This document shows positions 5,681 through 7,859 of a DNA stretch of 7,859 nt, piece by piece. The notes beneath the pieces are model-generated. The model was not told the origin of the DNA and made no database searches. It worked only from the letters and a program-made list of their open reading frames with translations. Position 1 is the stretch's first letter. Each line of letters opens with the position of its first letter. The translations under genes were made by a program, and so were the position numbers. The stretch covers positions 1-7,859 of the forward strand of contig JAGSYM010000040.1 in assembly GCA_018262395.1 (NCBI GenBank), read 5' to 3'. The stretch is from Nitrospirota bacterium. GTDB taxonomy: Bacteria > Nitrospirota > Thermodesulfovibrionia > Thermodesulfovibrionales > SM23-35.

Positions 5681-6587
5681 GGATTGCACCTCTGAGTATT
5701 TCTTCAACCAGGCCGGGAAAGTCGTATCCTGCAAGACGCGCGATCTTAGGCAGCAGGCTTGTTTCAGTCATGCCGGGGATTGTATTGACCTCAAGCACAT
5801 AGGGATTGCCTTTCCTGTCAATCCTTAGGTCAATCCTGGTGGCGCCTTTACATCCAAGGGACTGATGAGCCGAGAGGGCTGTCCTGCCGGCCCGTTCATA
5901 AACCGAAGCGTCGACTTCCGGAGGAAGGATATATTCGGTCAGTCCTGAGGTATATTTCGCTTCATAACTGTAAAATTCAAGAGACGGCCTCACCTCGACT
6001 CCACCGATGACTTTCCCGTTCAGGACTCCGATCTGTATCTCTTTGCCGTCGATATACTGTTCAATAAGTATTCTTGATCCGTGCGCACACGCCTGCTCTA
6101 TGGCCTTCTTCAAATCATGATCACGCCTCACAATGCTTACTCCTATGCTTGATCCTTCTGATGCGGGCTTGACAACCCACGGCAGTGCGAAGTCAACAAT
6201 CGGGAGCCTTCCGCCTGCAGACCCGCGACCTATAACGACACCGGGAGGGACAGGGATATCATGATAGAGAAACACCTTTTTTGAAGCCTCTTTATCCATT
6301 GCAATGGCCGATGCAAGCACTCCGGATCCCGTATAGGAAATCCCCAGAACCTCAAGCATCCCCTGGAGAGAACCATTCTCACCATATCCCCCATGCAGCG
6401 CAAGGAATGCGATCTGTATGCCCTCAGCAGCCAATACCGCACAGATATCCTGACCGACATCGACAGCGATAACGTTATAGCCCAATCCTTTAAGTGCCTG
6501 GTAAATTGCCTGTCCGCTCCTGAGGGATACTTCTCTCTCAGCAGACGTTCCACCTAACAGAACACCGATTCTATTATCTGTTACCAT
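5667..6587 (-). CDS. ddl: D-alanine--D-alanine ligase
   Basis: This cytoplasmic ATP-grasp ligase joins two D-alanines with ATP to make the dipeptide that MurF adds to the peptidoglycan precursor. The protein has 306 residues, the same length as E. coli DdlB. It shows the N-terminal [14 protein letters not shown] (12-25) with the substrate-binding glutamate. [13 protein letters not shown] (64-76) is the conserved histidine loop. The ATP-binding lysine is in [13 protein letters not shown] (138-150). YEAKYTSG (208-215) contains Tyr212, the residue associated with D-Ala-D-Ala, where D-lactate ligases of resistant species usually have Phe; a vancomycin-resistant type is therefore not suggested. 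Arg251 and the metal-binding region [10 protein letters not shown] (265-274), with Glu266 and Asn268, are intact. It overlaps murB and ftsQ by 14 bases on each side. An AGGA lies seven bases before ATG 6587. Confidence 0.98.
   Translation of the reverse strand: MVTDNRIGVLLGGTSAEREVSLRSGQAIYQALKGLGYNVIAVDVGQDICAVLAAEGIQIAFLALHGGYGENGSLQGMLEVLGISYTGSGVLASAIAMDKEASKKVFLYHDIPVPPGVVIGRGSAGGRLPIVDFALPWVVKPASEGSSIGVSIVRRDHDLKKAIEQACAHGSRILIEQYIDGKEIQIGVLNGKVIGGVEVRPSLEFYSYEAKYTSGLTEYILPPEVDASVYERAGRTALSAHQSLGCKGATRIDLRIDRKGNPYVLEVNTIPGMTETSLLPKIARLAGYDFPGLVEEILRGAIHESE
5687..5692 (-). promoter_or_regulatory. ftsQ ribosome binding site that decides the start
   Basis: GAGGTG (AGAGGTG if extended by one base) is six bases before ATG 5680 and lies within the last ddl codons. 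The longer open frame to TTG 5734 lacks such a site and would overlap ddl by 68 bases. Confidence 0.7.
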
Positions 6588-7509
6588 TCTCTCTTCCTAC
6601 GATCTTGATTTCCGGTTCAAGGGTGATACCGAATGCATTTCTTACCCGTCCGGCCACCTCGTGCATAAGCCTGATGAAATCAACAGCACACGCTTTCCCT
6701 GTATTGATAAAAAAATTTGCATGTATGGTGCTTACCACAACATCACCAATCCTCATCCCTTTGCATCCTGCTTCGTCAATAAGCTTCCCCGCAGATAATC
6801 CTTCGGGATTTTTGAACACACAACCCGCCGAAGACTCCCAGATAGGCTGTTTTTCACGTTTTACCCTCAGGAAATTCTCAAACCGCGCTGATACATCAGC
6901 TCTCTTGTCCCTCCCGAGTTTTATCTCTGCGCGGATGAGCATATCTGTCGGCAGAATATCCGACTTCCTGTATCCGAAACGAATGTCTTCTGCACAAACC
7001 TTCTGAATCTGCCCTTCAGCACCCATCAGATCGACTGAAACAAGAACATCCTTTATCTCATAGCCAAAGGAGCCCGCGTTCCCGCAGATTGCTCCGCCGA
7101 CAGTTCCCGGAATGCCTGCGAGTCCTTCAAGCCCTGCATACCCCTGCTCCATCGAATACATCACAAGCCTCTGGAGCACTGTCCCTGTGCCGACAGACAG
7201 ATATGCATATTCGCCATCCTCTCCCAAAAATTCGATTGTCCTGAATGAACGGAAGCATATGACAGCACCCTCGATACCACCGTCCTTTACGAGGATGTTC
7301 GTCCCGCCTCCGAGGGGGAATACGGCGATATCATTCTTTTGCAAATAATCACGCAGACGACCGAGTGATGCGACGTTCTCCGGAATGGCAAAAATATCCG
7401 AGGGACCACCTATCTTCAGGGAAGTATGTCTGCTCATGGGCTCCCTGAATTTCATATCACCTTCAAACACACAGTCAGTTACAATGTCTCTTATCTGCTG
7501 GCCTGTCAT
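6574..7509 (-). CDS. murB: UDP-N-acetylmuramate dehydrogenase (UDP-N-acetylenolpyruvoylglucosamine reductase)
   Basis: MurB reduces the enolpyruvyl group made by MurA, using FAD and NADPH, to give UDP-MurNAc in the cytoplasm. The protein has 311 residues from ATG 7509. The FAD-binding domain is clear: [12 protein letters not shown] (27-38), [15 protein letters not shown] (64-78) and [18 protein letters not shown] (129-146). Then come RFGYRKSD (177-184) and the substrate-binding domain with [10 protein letters not shown] (226-235). There the proton donor position, Ser229 in E. coli, is Cys230. The C-terminal LEPEIKIVG (297-305) supplies the acidic catalytic residue. The short form without the E. 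coli insertion suggests a type II MurB. ATG 7509 overlaps the murC stop as ATGA; ATG 7560 is in frame too, but adds 17 residues the family does not need. A GGGAGG lies only one base before the chosen ATG, so spacing is tight. Confidence 0.98.
   Translation of the reverse strand: MTGQQIRDIVTDCVFEGDMKFREPMSRHTSLKIGGPSDIFAIPENVASLGRLRDYLQKNDIAVFPLGGGTNILVKDGGIEGAVICFRSFRTIEFLGEDGEYAYLSVGTGTVLQRLVMYSMEQGYAGLEGLAGIPGTVGGAICGNAGSFGYEIKDVLVSVDLMGAEGQIQKVCAEDIRFGYRKSDILPTDMLIRAEIKLGRDKRADVSARFENFLRVKREKQPIWESSAGCVFKNPEGLSAGKLIDEAGCKGMRIGDVVVSTIHANFFINTGKACAVDFIRLMHEVAGRVRNAFGITLEPEIKIVGRENGNR
6595..6598 (-). promoter_or_regulatory. ddl ribosome binding site within murB
   Basis: AGGA lies seven bases before ATG 6587, inside the last murB codons. 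It is weaker than the ftsA and ftsZ sites, so ddl may rely more on ribosomes arriving from murB through the 14-base overlap. Confidence 0.5.
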
Positions 7510-7859
7510 GCCTCCCTTTCCCTTTTCGACTGCAATGTATTCAGTATCTCTTCCCCGCATTTCCAGACATTCCCTGCGCCGAGCGTAAGAACAACATCTC
7601 CTTTCCTGACCTGTTCGATAATATGATCAGTTGCCTTCCCCCTGTCCTCCATATAAATGACATGGTGATATCCTGCTTCGCTGATCTTTTCGGTCAGTAT
7701 TGACGAGTGGACACCTTCAATCGGATGCTCTCCGGCCGGATAAATATCAAGCACGATGAGCATATCTGCATCAGAAAAGGAAACCGAAAATTCCTTCATC
7801 AGATCTCTCGTCCGGGTGTAGCGGTGAGGCTGGAAGAGAACAACTAACCTGCCGGCTCT
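7506..7859 (-). CDS. murC: UDP-N-acetylmuramate--L-alanine ligase, C-terminal part
   Basis: The frame is open to the right edge, so only the last 117 residues are seen. MurC adds L-alanine to UDP-MurNAc with ATP, the first step of stem-peptide building. The visible part is the C-terminal Mur-ligase domain, with the family stretch RLVVLFQPHRYTRTRDLM at its start, then the SDADMLIVLDIYPAGEHPIEGV stretch at about residues 30-51, split here across two short blocks (SDADMLIVLD, IYPAGEHPIEGV). The end ...VLTLGAGNVWKCGEEIL is also typical. The ATG at 7799 is internal to this domain and not a start. Its stop overlaps the murB start by four bases. The catalytic and ATP-binding centre lies outside the window. 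Confidence 0.97.
   Translation of the reverse strand, partial: RAGRLVVLFQPHRYTRTRDLMKEFSVSFSDADMLIVLDIYPAGEHPIEGVHSSILTEKISEAGYHHVIYMEDRGKATDHIIEQVRKGDVVLTLGAGNVWKCGEEILNTLQSKREREA

Noticed and set aside
5681..5734. Longer FtsQ form starting at TTG 5734
   Set aside because: Rare start codon, 68-base overlap with ddl, and a much better ATG with ribosome site at 5680.

Overview
The window looks like a chromosomal segment from a Gram-negative bacterium. A lipoprotein with a glycine-zipper segment, an SspB-type ClpXP adaptor and a complete division/cell-wall (dcw) cluster point that way. Base composition is moderate, and the intergenic DNA carries palindromic repeats of the REP kind. From recalled family resemblance, a member of Nitrospirota or the former Deltaproteobacteria is my best guess. 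I cannot settle the phylum by reading alone.

Right two thirds (2513-7859, minus strand): the dcw cluster in the order murC (3' part only) - murB - ddl - ftsQ - ftsA - ftsZ. MurC, MurB and Ddl supply steps of cytoplasmic peptidoglycan precursor synthesis. FtsQ, FtsA and FtsZ are the division-site connector, the membrane tether and the cytokinetic ring GTPase. All five junctions overlap: 4 nt for murC/murB and ftsQ/ftsA, and exactly 14 nt for murB/ddl, ddl/ftsQ and ftsA/ftsZ. There is therefore no intergenic DNA over more than 5.3 kb, which implies one polycistronic, translationally coupled unit whose promoter lies outside the window. lpxC does not follow ftsZ; the cluster ends there with a GC-rich hairpin.

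Middle (about 2182-2512): a 330-base non-coding interval. It holds a likely ftsZ terminator hairpin embedded in long G-tracts, a second hairpin, a 118-bp element with inverted ends, and a candidate promoter reading left into the SspB-like gene.

Left third: an SspB-like ClpXP adaptor gene (minus, 1747-2181) converges with a lipoprotein gene (plus, about 1011-1727) that contains four 10-residue charged repeats. Before it lies a 341-base gap with a REP-like double hairpin, and at the left edge the 3' part of an acyltransferase of the PlsC superfamily (plus, 1-669) with altered active-site motifs.

Most of the window is ordinary, well-conserved housekeeping DNA. I see no new defence, mobile or biosynthetic system. 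The points worth a second look are the overlap pattern, the SspB-like gene with a possible leaderless start, the lipoprotein architecture, the variant acyltransferase motifs and the repeat-rich end of the dcw cluster.
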